From an uncultured Schlesneria sp. (GTDB taxonomy: Bacteria > Planctomycetota > Planctomycetia > Planctomycetales > Planctomycetaceae): 37,084 bases of DNA. The notes under the pieces were generated by a model. It was not told where the DNA came from. It worked only from the letters and a program-made list of their open reading frames with translations, and searched no databases. This document shows positions 16,435 through 25,814 of this stretch, piece after piece (the stretch's first letter is position 1; every line of letters begins with the position of its first letter). Made by a program: the position numbers and the translations under genes. Location: assembly GCA_903871875.1 (NCBI GenBank), contig CAIQIR010000125.1, positions 1-37,084 of the forward strand. Reading direction: 5' to 3'.

Positions 16435-18156
16435 ATGAAAACGAATCGAAGAGAATTCATGCAGCTCGCGGGAGCAGCGGGCGCCGGAATGCTGGCTATC
16501 GGAAACGGCTTCGCCCAAGGCGAGGTCATCGCTCCGACTGGCAGCCCCTCAAATGTCGGCGAAGCAGCTTTCGTGACCGAGCTGTTTCTGGATAACCATC
16601 TGATCGAAGTGACACCCGGTGTTTCGCGCAAACTGCATCCGCCGAAAAAGCATCTGCTGAACCCCGTCGTCCGCAATGATCGTTGGTGCGAGGGGAATAA
16701 TATTCAGCCCTATACCACGATGTATGACAAGGAAGACAAACTCTTCAAGATGTGGGCGCGGACGGGCAGCGACTGGAAGTCGAGTTATCTCGACGGGAAC
16801 GCGGCCTACATGGTCTATTACACCTCGACCGATGGCGTCCACTGGAATAAGCCGGACCTCGGGCTGATCGAGATCACGGGTCGACGCGACCATAACATCA
16901 TTTTTACCAGCGACATGGTGTCCCCCTCGGACACATCTGGTTCTCAGGGAAAGCCGGGATTCGTGGTTCCTAATAAGCCGATCACACCCCAGGGCAAGAA
17001 GGCTTTCTTCTGGGGCGTGAATAAGCATCCCCTTCCCCGGAATGCAAACGAGAGATTCGTCGCCCTGGCGATTGTGCAAGATCATCGCCGCGGGGCCCAC
17101 ATCGTCACGTCACCCGACGGCATCCACTGGTCCTGCGCGAACGCCCCGTTCTGGCAGACGCCGAACGATGTCTCCGACAAGGGAGACGACTGTCTGATGC
17201 ATCTGATTTACGATCAGGCGAAGCAGAAGTGGGTGATCTATCGTCGAGTCATCCCCGAGTTCACCGAACACCTGATCGCCAACGACAGCGACCGCGATCG
17301 GAAGGCGGTCGATCGCTACTATCGATCGTATGCCTATGCCGAAAGTGATGATCTGGAGCACTGGCAGAACCACCAGTTTATTCTGAGCATGGATCCCGAC
17401 GATGCCCCGGATACCGAACTGTATCAGTTCGGCTGTCACCAGTTTGGACAGACGTATGTCGGATACATGAGCGTCTTTTATCTGCGTCTGCCGCAAGCGA
17501 TCGATATACAACTTGCCACCAGCCGCGACGGAATCCACTTCACCCGCGTCTGCCGGGGGCAACCCTTCATTCCGTCAGGACCGCTCGGATATTACGACAT
17601 CATGGCCATGGCCTGTTCCCAGCCCGAGCCGATCGTCGTCGACGATACGGTCTACCTGTACTACACCGCGGCCAACTTTCCCCACAACGCAGATATCGCC
17701 CACACCGATCCGGGTGTCCTCAAGATCGGCGCGGCACTGGCAACGTTCAAGCGAGACCGATTCGCCTCGCTCGAAACCAGCAGTCTCGATTCCGGCCCGT
17801 GCCGCGTCGTGACCAAACCGTTTACGGTCCGGCATTCCAAGTTGTTCCTGAACGCGGCCACTTGGATGAAAGGCTCGATCCGAGTCGAGGCCCTCACGCG
17901 CGACTGGCAGCCGATTCCCGGTTTTACCGAACCGCAGTCAAAAACGGTCCAGGGCGACGCTCTGGACCATCCAATCCGGTGGAACGACAACGCCGACCTC
18001 AGCCAATTGGTCGGAAAAGAGATTCGCCTGAAGTTCTACATGACGCGAGCACGAATCCACGCCATGACACTCAGCAATGAAGACCGGAAACTGGGAGCGG
18101 TCGACAGCGAATACCAGTTCGACAAACAGGGCGATACCAGCCCGAAGATCAACTGA
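16435..18156 (+). CDS. Tat-exported beta-propeller glycosidase-like protein (GH32/GH43-type)
   Basis: 573 residues from the ATG at 16435, chosen because it opens a twin-arginine signal (NRREFMQLAGAAGAGML, RR at residues 5-6, cleavage near GFAQG) and has AAAGG about eight bases upstream. The mature protein has repeated blades with the pattern S-x-DG-x-HW/F: YYTSTDGVHWNKPDLG, TSPDGIHWS, TSRDGIHFTR, separated by the spacing of a five-bladed propeller. The C-terminal ~90 residues look like a beta domain (IRVEALTRDW, ..., LVGKEIRLKFYMTRARIHAMTL). Relatives in planctomycetes are annotated as glycosyl hydrolase family 32-like and are often found with sulfatases. Export folded through Tat suggests a periplasmic site. 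Catalytic residues could not be assigned, so the activity is an inference. Confidence 0.78.
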   Translation: MKTNRREFMQLAGAAGAGMLAIGNGFAQGEVIAPTGSPSNVGEAAFVTELFLDNHLIEVTPGVSRKLHPPKKHLLNPVVRNDRWCEGNNIQPYTTMYDKEDKLFKMWARTGSDWKSSYLDGNAAYMVYYTSTDGVHWNKPDLGLIEITGRRDHNIIFTSDMVSPSDTSGSQGKPGFVVPNKPITPQGKKAFFWGVNKHPLPRNANERFVALAIVQDHRRGAHIVTSPDGIHWSCANAPFWQTPNDVSDKGDDCLMHLIYDQAKQKWVIYRRVIPEFTEHLIANDSDRDRKAVDRYYRSYAYAESDDLEHWQNHQFILSMDPDDAPDTELYQFGCHQFGQTYVGYMSVFYLRLPQAIDIQLATSRDGIHFTRVCRGQPFIPSGPLGYYDIMAMACSQPEPIVVDDTVYLYYTAANFPHNADIAHTDPGVLKIGAALATFKRDRFASLETSSLDSGPCRVVTKPFTVRHSKLFLNAATWMKGSIRVEALTRDWQPIPGFTEPQSKTVQGDALDHPIRWNDNADLSQLVGKEIRLKFYMTRARIHAMTLSNEDRKLGAVDSEYQFDKQGDTSPKIN

Positions 18157-18289
18157 TCAAAAGAACAGGGGAGTGATCAAAGGCGCTGGTTCCCGTTCCC
18201 ATCGCCAATACGACAAACGGCTCGACCGTGATCGACTCTGGGCTGAGCAGGTTCCACTTCATCCTTGGCACTCGAACGTCTGCGGCATC

Positions 18290-19753
18290 TCAGTGGTCGT
18301 CGTCGGTATCGATTTGGTTGGATTCGTCGTCGCCGCCCTGGATTCTCTTCAGCCGCTCGACGACGTCTTTGTATTCGTAATCGATGGCGAGAATTTCGGT
18401 GTAATGCTTCTCGGCCGATTCGTTGTCTTTGGCTTCCTCGGCCAGCCGCGCGAGATAGTAGTGACACTCTTTGAAGGGCTGCGGGTTGTCCGTAGCCGTC
18501 AGCTTCTCGAGAGCCTTCTCAAACTGACGCTTGGCCAGATTGTTCTGCTTTTTCGCCAGGAAGCAGGAACCGAGACTCGCCAGTACCTGGGCTTCCAGCC
18601 GGATATCTTTCGATGCGGCCTGCAGCAGTGGGATCGCCTTGTCGTATTTTCGTGAACGCATGAACCGCTTGGCCAGTTCGTGCTTCATTCGCAGATCGTT
18701 CGGATAACGGTCAACGCGTCGACTGAACACTTCAATCTCTTGCGACAGCAGTTCGTTCGCCAGTTCCGCGACCGCCTGTCGTGTTTGTTCATCGGTCTTA
18801 TCTCGCGCAGCCGCTTCCTTGGCGAAATTCAAATTCCGCCGAATCATGTCCAGTTCGACATCTTCCATCTGCTCGCGAATGTTGGGGTCGCCGCTGACGT
18901 CGAGTGCCAGCTTGTAGGTCTTGGCCGATTCGTCCAGCTTCCCTTCGCGTCGATAGTAATCGCCCAGCTTCAGATAATGCGCGACGTTGGCCGGTTCTTT
19001 GCGGATCATCCGTTGCAAATCGGCTTCTTCCGATTCTCCGGGTGCCAGCACGTCGTTGCCCAGTTTGACGTTGCCTTTGACCGATTCTTCATAGCCTTGT
19101 TTCGGCGTTTCGTTTTTAACGTCTTGCGTCGACTTCGCCCCATCATAGCCGCCGCGCTCGATCGTCATGTCGGCGCCCAGCCCCTGCAGTTTGGAACGAA
19201 TGGATCCGTTCAAGGGATCAAGCACCTTGACCTTATCGAGCGTCATCATGGCGGCCGTGTAGTTGCGACGCAGTTCGTAGATTTCGGCCAGTGAAATCAG
19301 GAACGGGATATTTTGCGGAGCGGCGTTTGGACCAACCGCTTGCTCGTATGCGAACGTCGCGATTTCCAGAAAGCCGCGTTCGCGAGTCGCCTCGCCCATA
19401 TCGGCATTGAATTGCCCGTCCCAGGGATTCAGCAGCAGACCATCCAGGGCGGCCAGGTCCATGTCGGACCAATTCTTGGAACTGCGACCCTTCTTGATGC
19501 GCGAGCGGATTCCCGACAGCTTCAGGAAGGTCATGCTCGCGCCGGTCTTGTTTTCGTTGTATTTCTTACGCAGACAACCGATCAGCGATTGGCGATACAT
19601 CAAATTGTCGGGAACCATTTTGATGGCCGTGGCAAACATTTCGACCGCGTAGTCCCAGTTCTGCTTGCCCATCGCTTCCGTGGCGCGCTTGAAGCAATCA
19701 GAAGCCAGTTTGCGTTTTCGTTGTTCTTCGGGGGTGTAGCCGCCATCAGACAT
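18290..19753 (-). CDS. Large TPR-repeat protein
   Basis: 487 residues from ATG 19753, with no signal peptide. TPR pairs are visible at the N-terminus (ASDCFKRATEAMGKQNWDYAVEMFATAIKMVPDN), in the middle (ISLAEIYELRRNYTAAMMTLDKVKVLDPLN; HYLKLGDYYRREGKLDESAKTYKLALDV) and at the C-terminus (MKHELAKRFMRSRKYDKAIPLLQAA; ASLGSCFLAKKQNNLAKRQFEKAL; YYLARLAEEAKDNESAEKHYTEIL). The tail is highly acidic (GGDDESNQIDTDDDH). It is likely a cytoplasmic scaffold; partner unknown. It converges on the propeller gene. Confidence 0.85.
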   Translation of the reverse strand: MSDGGYTPEEQRKRKLASDCFKRATEAMGKQNWDYAVEMFATAIKMVPDNLMYRQSLIGCLRKKYNENKTGASMTFLKLSGIRSRIKKGRSSKNWSDMDLAALDGLLLNPWDGQFNADMGEATRERGFLEIATFAYEQAVGPNAAPQNIPFLISLAEIYELRRNYTAAMMTLDKVKVLDPLNGSIRSKLQGLGADMTIERGGYDGAKSTQDVKNETPKQGYEESVKGNVKLGNDVLAPGESEEADLQRMIRKEPANVAHYLKLGDYYRREGKLDESAKTYKLALDVSGDPNIREQMEDVELDMIRRNLNFAKEAAARDKTDEQTRQAVAELANELLSQEIEVFSRRVDRYPNDLRMKHELAKRFMRSRKYDKAIPLLQAASKDIRLEAQVLASLGSCFLAKKQNNLAKRQFEKALEKLTATDNPQPFKECHYYLARLAEEAKDNESAEKHYTEILAIDYEYKDVVERLKRIQGGDDESNQIDTDDDH

Positions 19754-20161
19754 TATGCGATCTCAACAGAAACTGCCTTCGTCGGGGAATTGTTCGGTAA
19801 AGATTACCATATTGTCCGTAGCGAACCCAACGCAGAAAGCGCGGGTTTGAACGATCTTCACCCTCCCGTAGCGCGCGGGGGCCAGCAATGCCAACGGCCG
19901 CCAGAGATTTCGGCCGCCGAAGTTTTGCGAAGCATCTGTGGCTTCTGGACCCGAAAATCCAGAACGGACACGGCGATGTCTCGAATCGAGCGGCAACCGT
20001 GCCTGCCCTACTCAACTTCGCTTCACACGAGTCGTTCGTCACAAACCAATCGGAGATACCGTGCGCATTTCACTCGGTATCAACCGTACCAAAACAAGAG
20101 CACTGCTTGACGGAAAGTCCGACAAGCGGTGCTACATCCGATTTTGAAGTTTCGACAAACA
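19754..20161. other. Intergenic region, 408 bases, no supported gene
   Basis: This lies between the minus-strand thioredoxin-protease gene and the minus-strand TPR gene. Open frames of up to about 175 codons on the plus strand run on into the next gene as antisense and look like shadows. A 98-codon minus-strand frame (19746-20042) is Arg-rich without recognisable motifs. It probably contains the promoter of the TPR gene. No hairpin with a T-run was seen. Confidence 0.45.
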
Positions 20162-21883
20162 CTAGTCTCGTTTACGACGGTAGCGCTGCGTTTCGAACGA
20201 AGTTTCGATTGGCAGATCCGCGTCCTTCGCGGTCTTATCGACGGCGGGCTTCTGCGTGGCCATGCGGGATTCCGACATGGCGATATCCGCGGTCACTCGT
20301 TTTGCACTGGATCCCTTCGGTGCAGTCTTTTGCACGCTGGCGGAAGTGTCTGTGCGACGTGCGCCGTTGGATTCGTGCAGCAAGTCATCCACGAAGCGTG
20401 AGCTGGCCTGATTGACGATCACCACACGGCTCATGGCACCCGGCGTCTTCGGACGGACGATACAGACGACTTCGGCCCCGACATAATCGGCTGAAGACGA
20501 GTTCGGGTTGCCCGCGCCACGAGTCGCTTCTTCGATAATTTTCGCGACCTCATCATCATCACTGCGACGCGAGGCATCGTTATTCACTGCGACGGCACTG
20601 CCGAGGGCCGCTTCACCAGGTCCGGACACGGGATCATTCTCGGCCAGGGCCGTGTCGGCCGATGGTGACGACACCAGATGGCCCAGCTTGGCTTTGCCGA
20701 GCAGTTCTGCCACCGGTTTCATGCCGGTATAGATACCTCGTTTGTCTTTCGGATCAGCAGCGATACAGACACCGACCAATTCCGCATCCAGAAACAAACC
20801 GCCGCCCGAACGACCCTGCTGGGGCACGCCATTGCATTCGACGTTGTCGGGACCGCGGTAACGATTGATCGAGGTCACGCGGTGTTCTTGTACCGAAGGA
20901 CGTTCGCCTCCACCACATCCAACACTGGTCAGGCGATCGCCCACGGCCAATCCTTCGGCCGCTGCCGCCAACTTAATCGTCGCCACGCGCTGCGGACTGG
21001 GGATTTCGAGCAGCCCGAGATCGGACGTCAAATCGTACTGCAAAATCCGCCCGACAACGGTTTGTGGTTTCGTTTTGCCGGGAGCGAAGTAATCGACTTC
21101 CACGACGGCGTCCTTGGCCAGATCGCGGAAGATGTGTCCGCAGGTCAAAATCACCGAATGTCCCGACTGACTGTCGATCACCGTTCCCGATCCGAAGTGG
21201 ACGCGAGAACCATCTTTGACACGAATTCGCGTACTGGCGGTCAACGGATCGGAAGTGAAACCGTCAGACGCGTCCTGACCGGGGTTTTGACCGCGAACCG
21301 TGTCAGTGGTGCTGGTGGGTGTCAGTTTCGCATCTTGATTCTTGGCAAACAGCGACGGAATCTTGGGGAACAGCTTCTTCTCGCCAGGATTTGTCGCATC
21401 CGCATTCGAGGTCGGGATCAATCGTCCAGTCGGTCGCGCGGACTTGCCCAGCATCGTGTCGTCGATGTTGTGCTTGGGCAGCATCATCATCATTTGCCGT
21501 AGCGTCTTTTCGTCCGTGGCCCCCGTGACGCGATTGATCTCACGACCATTCACGATCAGGATAAAACAAGGAATGGACTCGACTTGATACTGCCGTGTCA
21601 GGCCCTTTTCTTCGTCAACATCGACCTTACGAATGGGGTAATTTTCCCGCTCCAACTTGGAGACAATCGAGCTCATCTGTTGGCAGGGGCCGCACCATTT
21701 GGCCGAAAAGTCGAGCAGAATATTGTTCGGATCCGAAGCGGCCTGGGCCGTCGTACCGGCGATGACAGACCAACCACACGCGATGAACAGCAGCCAACTG
21801 ACGAGAGCGGTTCGAACGGAACCGGCGTGGGGGATGCTTGATCGACAAAAATCGCGCGACGAGCTGAAAACTCGGTCCTGCAT
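20162..21883 (-). CDS. Exported thioredoxin / trypsin-like serine protease fusion
   Basis: 573 residues from ATG 21883. A signal peptide spans about 24-48 (LVSWLLFIACGWSVIAG..., cleavage after AQA). Residues ~52-137 are a thioredoxin domain with active site WCGPC (63-67), KVDVD, and the cis-proline SIPCF (P105). After a ~75-residue linker, residues ~220-400 form a trypsin-like (S1/DegP-like) domain: TCGH with His250, SDLGLL with Asp288, and GRSGGGLF with Ser359, a complete triad. The C-terminal ~170 residues are Ser/Ala-rich and look disordered. The combination suggests redox-linked proteolysis in the periplasm; the substrate is unknown. It is probably transcribed alone: the downstream gap is 408 bases and the upstream gap 498. 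Confidence 0.85.
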   Translation of the reverse strand: MQDRVFSSSRDFCRSSIPHAGSVRTALVSWLLFIACGWSVIAGTTAQAASDPNNILLDFSAKWCGPCQQMSSIVSKLERENYPIRKVDVDEEKGLTRQYQVESIPCFILIVNGREINRVTGATDEKTLRQMMMMLPKHNIDDTMLGKSARPTGRLIPTSNADATNPGEKKLFPKIPSLFAKNQDAKLTPTSTTDTVRGQNPGQDASDGFTSDPLTASTRIRVKDGSRVHFGSGTVIDSQSGHSVILTCGHIFRDLAKDAVVEVDYFAPGKTKPQTVVGRILQYDLTSDLGLLEIPSPQRVATIKLAAAAEGLAVGDRLTSVGCGGGERPSVQEHRVTSINRYRGPDNVECNGVPQQGRSGGGLFLDAELVGVCIAADPKDKRGIYTGMKPVAELLGKAKLGHLVSSPSADTALAENDPVSGPGEAALGSAVAVNNDASRRSDDDEVAKIIEEATRGAGNPNSSSADYVGAEVVCIVRPKTPGAMSRVVIVNQASSRFVDDLLHESNGARRTDTSASVQKTAPKGSSAKRVTADIAMSESRMATQKPAVDKTAKDADLPIETSFETQRYRRKRD

Positions 21884-22381
21884 GAAGTCGGCCTCCGTGC
21901 CTTTTGTAATTTTTCCAATCGGGCCGCCTGCTGACGGCCATTTTTACAACGGAGTCGATCCAAGCCATCCATGGCCGGGAAAATGACTCCGTGCCGAGTT
22001 GCTTCGATCAAATAGGGACTGCGAGCGGCCGCATCGTACGGCTCGATCACCGGTACCCATCAGAACGGGAAACAATCGAGACTGGTCAGCCTGAAACAGA
22101 CGCACGCACCGTGCCAATAGCGGCAGAAACTGCCTCTGGACACAAAAAACCGTTGCTGATACGTTCCCGCCCTCCCGAATTCCTGATTTCACCTCAAGTC
22201 CCTGAAAAATCGTCGCGCGAATCAGACCGTCACACCTTGATGACTGTTCGTCTGACGAGTGTCCCTTCTCAATCAATCGTTTGTCAGAGGCCGTTCCCCG
22301 AAACGGGTCAAACCTGATTTCGTGCGAGCAGCAAAACATCGGATGCGGCGTTCACCGAATTCTGATTCGCCCCAGTTAAGG
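21884..22381. other. Divergent intergenic region, 498 bases
   Basis: This separates the minus-strand thioredoxin-protease gene from the plus-strand SPOR-like gene and should hold both promoters. Short open frames occur on both strands without motifs. No repeat or strong hairpin was noticed. Confidence 0.45.
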
Positions 22382-23476
22382 ATGGAGTCTGTCGTGCAAA
22401 CTCAAAAGTCAGTGCTGCTGTTCTTGTGGACCATGGTTTTGCTGAGCATGTCGTCGACGGCTCGCGCGATCGAGAACGATCCCAAGAAAGAGTACCGCCT
22501 CACCGAGAAGCACGGTCCCTGGATGATCATGGTCGCGACGTTCAGCGACGTCCGCGATTCGGAGCGCAAAAAGGACGGGCTGACGGCCGAAGAAGCCGCT
22601 CGTAAGCTGGTCCACGAGATTCGTTCGAAGGACATTCCGGCCTATGTGTTCTCCCAGGACGCCAAGAAAGAGAAGATCGACACCTACGATCGCCTGGGGA
22701 ACAAAGACAAGCGAGTCTATACCGCTCAGTTCGACATGATCTGCGTGCTGGCCGGCAACTATGAAAAAGTCGACGACAAGATCGCTCAGAAAACACTGGG
22801 TTACATCAAGAAATTCCGCCCGAAGTTCATGACCGACCCCAAGTCGGGTGCGATCGTGCGTGACGTGAGTAATGGTCAAAAGGGACCGTTCGGCGGCGCG
22901 TTCCTGACAATCAATCCCATGCTGAAACCGGGCGAAGTCGTGCGGCGTAAAGTCGACAACGACATCAAGTACTTCAACTCGGGGATCGACTTTCCACTGG
23001 TAGATCTCAAACACAGATATACCTTGAAGGTCGCCACCTTCACCGGCAAATCCGTGGTGCCCCTGGGCAGCAGCAAATACAACGGACGCGAAGAAAACTT
23101 CGACAAGTCGCTGGTGAATTCCGGCCCGTACAATCTCGCTCGAGCGGGCGAAGATGCGATGCAGTTAACGTATGCTCTACGCCAAAACGGCAACGTCACC
23201 AGAAAACAACTGGGACGCGATCGATTTGAAGCCTACGTCTACCACGACAAATTCCAATCGATCGTGACCATCGGCGGATTCGATTCCGAGAACGATCCCG
23301 AGATCAAAAAGCTGGCCGAGACCTTCATGGCGAAATACAAAGCCGACGTACGCGGCGAGTACTCGCTCGAAGGTGAATCCCTCAGCCTGCCAAATCCCGA
23401 TCCCAACAGCCCTCCGCTGCAGGTCTGGGCCTTTGATCCGATCCCCGAATTGATCGAAGTCCCGCGACTGAAGTAA
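22382..23476 (+). CDS. Exported protein with two SPOR-like modules
   Basis: 364 residues from the ATG at 22382, preceded by AAGG; the open frame reaches back to 22259 but a signal peptide begins only here (VLLFLWTMVLLSMSSTARA). The first module after the signal reads GPWMIMVATFSDV..., AEEAARKLVHEIRSKDIPAYVFSQD, matching the beta-alpha-beta pattern of SPOR domains. A second copy of the pattern comes later: YTLKVATFTGKSV..., EDAMQLTYALRQNG, FEAYVYHDKFQSIVTIGGFD. Between them is a basic segment. SPOR domains bind peptidoglycan stripped of stem peptides, often at division sites. Planctomycete walls are unusual, so the ligand is uncertain. The SPOR assignment is by pattern and not certain. Confidence 0.65.
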   Translation: MESVVQTQKSVLLFLWTMVLLSMSSTARAIENDPKKEYRLTEKHGPWMIMVATFSDVRDSERKKDGLTAEEAARKLVHEIRSKDIPAYVFSQDAKKEKIDTYDRLGNKDKRVYTAQFDMICVLAGNYEKVDDKIAQKTLGYIKKFRPKFMTDPKSGAIVRDVSNGQKGPFGGAFLTINPMLKPGEVVRRKVDNDIKYFNSGIDFPLVDLKHRYTLKVATFTGKSVVPLGSSKYNGREENFDKSLVNSGPYNLARAGEDAMQLTYALRQNGNVTRKQLGRDRFEAYVYHDKFQSIVTIGGFDSENDPEIKKLAETFMAKYKADVRGEYSLEGESLSLPNPDPNSPPLQVWAFDPIPELIEVPRLK

Positions 23477-23538
23477 CGACCGCGTGAACGACAATTGTTT
23501 GGGCGATGGCCAAGCGAACGGACTAAGCGACTCTTGGT

Positions 23539-23739
23539 TTAAGCGACTCGTTGCTTCTTGTCGGCGGCGATGCTGTCCGACAAGGCGTCCTTCTTTTCCG
23601 GAACATCCGCCCAGCGCGCGACGCGGAACAGATAGCAGCAACGATGGCAGCGAGCTGATTTGGTGAAAAACGAAAAAGTGCCGGAATTCCCACTGGAGCT
23701 CAGGTACACATCTTCCATCTTGCAACGAGGGCACTGCAT
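23539..23739 (-). CDS. Small zinc-ribbon protein
   Basis: 66 residues from the ATG at 23739 (MQCPRCKMEDVYL); the frame is open 33 codons further upstream, but the zinc ribbon begins right at this Met. Two CxxC knuckles are visible, CPRC at residues 3-6 and CHRC at 31-34, with an additional Cys35. The C-terminus is charged. No family is recognised beyond the zinc-ribbon fold. It lies 115 bases downstream of the STAS-like gene on the same strand and converges on the SPOR-like gene. Confidence 0.6.
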   Translation of the reverse strand: MQCPRCKMEDVYLSSSGNSGTFSFFTKSARCHRCCYLFRVARWADVPEKKDALSDSIAADKKQRVA

Positions 23740-23854
23740 AGTCAGCTCCACACCAGAAAAGGAAATCCGTTTCCCACTGGAAACCGGCGGGGTCTCACGG
23801 TGCTTTGTAGTTCGATGGACGAAGTGTGCAAACCCCAATTTGAGGCAGCGGAGA

Positions 23855-24262
23855 TTACGCCGTCTGGCTGGATAAACAGCCTTCGGAAGTCTGCTCGGCG
23901 GCCATGATCGATTCCGTCGGTTCGCGCTGCATTTCGTACAAACCCTCGGCAGTGAGTTTGAAAAATTGGCGAAACCACAACATGCGTTGTACGTTGGGCT
24001 GCGGAGGAGTCAGGGCGAACTGCGTGCCCCGTTTCTCTTGCCAGTCAAACAACATCCCGAAAAAGCCACTGGGAATGTATTTGACGTAGCGCATGTCGAT
24101 CGCGATTGACTCGCAACCTTCGCCCTCGATCAGGCGGAAAAGTCCCTCTCGCAAGAGCGCAAGATCGGCGCCGTCCCAGATCTCCATCTCGCCCATCTGC
24201 AGCAAGTGAAGCCCGTCCGTGACATCGATCAGCATCCGTTTAAAGCGTCGCTGAACCGTCAT
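23855..24262 (-). CDS. STAS-like (anti-anti-sigma-type) protein
   Basis: 135 residues from the ATG at 24262 (MTVQRRFKRMLIDV); an ATG at 24277 would add five residues. The order DGLHLLQMGEMEIWDGADLALLREGL, then ESIAIDMRYVKYIPSGFFGMLFDWQEKRG, then FALTPPQPNVQRMLWFRQF matches the beta-alpha-beta-alpha pattern of STAS domains. The loop that carries the phosphorylated Ser in SpoIIAA reads IPSGFFG, retaining one Ser (S65) but without the usual Asp-Ser-Ser-Gly. It could be an antagonist in a partner-switching system, but no SpoIIAB-type kinase or phosphatase lies nearby. The role is an inference. Confidence 0.65.
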   Translation of the reverse strand: MTVQRRFKRMLIDVTDGLHLLQMGEMEIWDGADLALLREGLFRLIEGEGCESIAIDMRYVKYIPSGFFGMLFDWQEKRGTQFALTPPQPNVQRMLWFRQFFKLTAEGLYEMQREPTESIMAAEQTSEGCLSSQTA

Positions 24263-24743
24263 ACGAGCCCTGTCCAATCAAGAGGTTACGGAAAAGACAA
24301 TCTCAAACGTTGAATGGCTTTCAACAACACTTCTCCCTTAACGCAAACAGTGGGCCGAGTGAGACGAATGATTATTATTTCCCGCAACACAAGACATAAA
24401 ATAATGTGAATAAACAACTTACAATCATCGACACCCAGCAGGCCGAGTGACAGCCGTTGATCGACATGTTGACATTTCGCAACGCATGGACCGCAGACGT
24501 CGCTATTACGCGACACTTCTCATCGCAACGCTTGTTCCATCCAGCATCAATCCAAGCGGCGGCCGACCAATGTCGCGCCGCGTCCTCCTCTTTTTTGCTT
24601 CGATTCACGATCACCGTGAGGAAATCGCATGAACCTTGCTTGGCCAACGAACCTGCCGCAGGCAACAACGCGTCCCATTCCGCTTCCGAGCGAAACCTCC
24701 GAAGCAGTGTGAGAAACGTTCGCCGTCTGTTCTTCCGAGACAA
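24263..24743. other. Intergenic region, 481 bases, no supported gene
   Basis: This is upstream of the STAS-like gene and downstream of the dienelactone-hydrolase terminator. A 138-codon minus-strand frame (24375-24791) runs through the terminator hairpin and lacks motifs, so it was not accepted. The stretch 24360-24420 is AT-rich relative to its surroundings and could contain the promoter of the STAS-like gene. Confidence 0.45.
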
Positions 24744-24744
24744 C

Positions 24745-24781
24745 AAAAAAGCCGTCGGTCGTTTTCGGCGACCGACGGCTT
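24745..24781 (-). terminator. Rho-independent terminator after the dienelactone hydrolase gene
   Basis: A perfect 13-base-pair stem, AAGCCGTCGGTCG (24749-24761) with CGACCGACGGCTT (24769-24781), encloses a 7-base loop. Read on the minus strand it is followed by a run of six T (A at 24745-24750). It starts about 30 bases beyond the stop codon of the gene ending at 24813. The plus-strand side has no T-run. Confidence 0.9.
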
Positions 24782-24812
24782 GGGGATTCAATGGACCGAG
24801 CAGTGAATGATG

Positions 24813-25604
24813 TCACTTGCCCAGCGTTTCCTTGAATAGGGCTCGCATATCAGCCCAACTTTTTTCATCGGCCGTTTTATTATACGCAATGGGGAAGTTG
24901 AATTTCTTGGCCGTTTCGTCCGCTTCAGGAACGGTGAAGCTGTGCACGGCTCCCGGATAGTTAATGAACTGGTACTTTCCGCCATTGTTGTCGAGTGCGT
25001 CGCGGAATTCTTTAATCGCCTTGGCGGGAATAAACGTGTCGTCGGCGCCATTACAGATCAGCATCGCAGCCTTCGTCGCTTTCACTTGTTCGGGTGTGGG
25101 CGTAACCAGTCCTCCATGAAAGCTGACGACCGCCTTCAAATCGGTACCCGCAAACGCCAATTGCTGGACAGTTGATCCGCCGAAACAATAGCCGATCGCC
25201 GCGAGTTTCGTCTTATCACATTCTGGCTGCGACTTCAGCACATCCAGTGCCTCGATGCCGCGTTTCCGCCAGTCTTCGACGTTCGCCCGCACCACGCTCA
25301 TCATGGCTCGGGCATCGTTGGGATGTTCGGCCAGCTTGCCTTCACCGTACATGTCGGCCGCAAACGCGATATAGCCCAAACCGGCCAATTGGTCGGCCCG
25401 TCGTTTTGCGTAAGCATCCAGACCCCAGAATTCGTGCACGATCAGCACACCCGGTCGGGGGCCCTGGATGGCATCATCCCAGGCGAGATAGCCGATGCAG
25501 TTCAGATCACCATGTTTGTAGGTCACTTGCTTGGATTTCACCGCCGCTTCGGCCGAGGAAACCATGACCGACAGACCAAGCAGCAAGACAAACGCACGTA
25601 CCAT
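24813..25604 (-). CDS. Exported dienelactone-hydrolase-family protein
   Basis: 263 residues from the ATG at 25604, where a signal peptide begins (MVRAFVLLLGLSVMVSSAEA); the frame is open 14 codons further without such a signal. The alpha/beta-hydrolase domain shows the family's features: VLIVHEFWGLD with the conserved Glu58, the nucleophile elbow GYCFGG with Cys140, NGADDTFIP with the acid Asp188 or Asp189, and GAVHSF with His221. That is the Cys-Asp-His triad of dienelactone hydrolases. They hydrolyse lactones and esters; exported bacterial members have varied, mostly untested substrates. It is probably monocistronic: a terminator follows and the upstream gap is about 240 bases. Confidence 0.9.
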   Translation of the reverse strand: MVRAFVLLLGLSVMVSSAEAAVKSKQVTYKHGDLNCIGYLAWDDAIQGPRPGVLIVHEFWGLDAYAKRRADQLAGLGYIAFAADMYGEGKLAEHPNDARAMMSVVRANVEDWRKRGIEALDVLKSQPECDKTKLAAIGYCFGGSTVQQLAFAGTDLKAVVSFHGGLVTPTPEQVKATKAAMLICNGADDTFIPAKAIKEFRDALDNNGGKYQFINYPGAVHSFTVPEADETAKKFNFPIAYNKTADEKSWADMRALFKETLGK

Positions 25605-25814
25605 TGCACTCCCTTTCGAAAGAGTCGATCGATTTGCCAAAGTCACCGAGGATCGTAGTCACTGGCCGAAGAGATTCAAACAACAGCCATCGAAAGCAGA
25701 CCACCTGAACGCAGCACCACTTCGTTCGCCGGCATCTCCCGCAATTCCATCGCCACGACAAGGCAAAACGGTTTTGACAAACGACCAATCGACGCCGGTG
25801 CGATTTTGGTGAAG

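Noticed and set aside
24375-24791. 138-codon minus-strand frame between the STAS-like and hydrolase genes
   Set aside because: Runs through the strong terminator hairpin and shows no motif or start signal.
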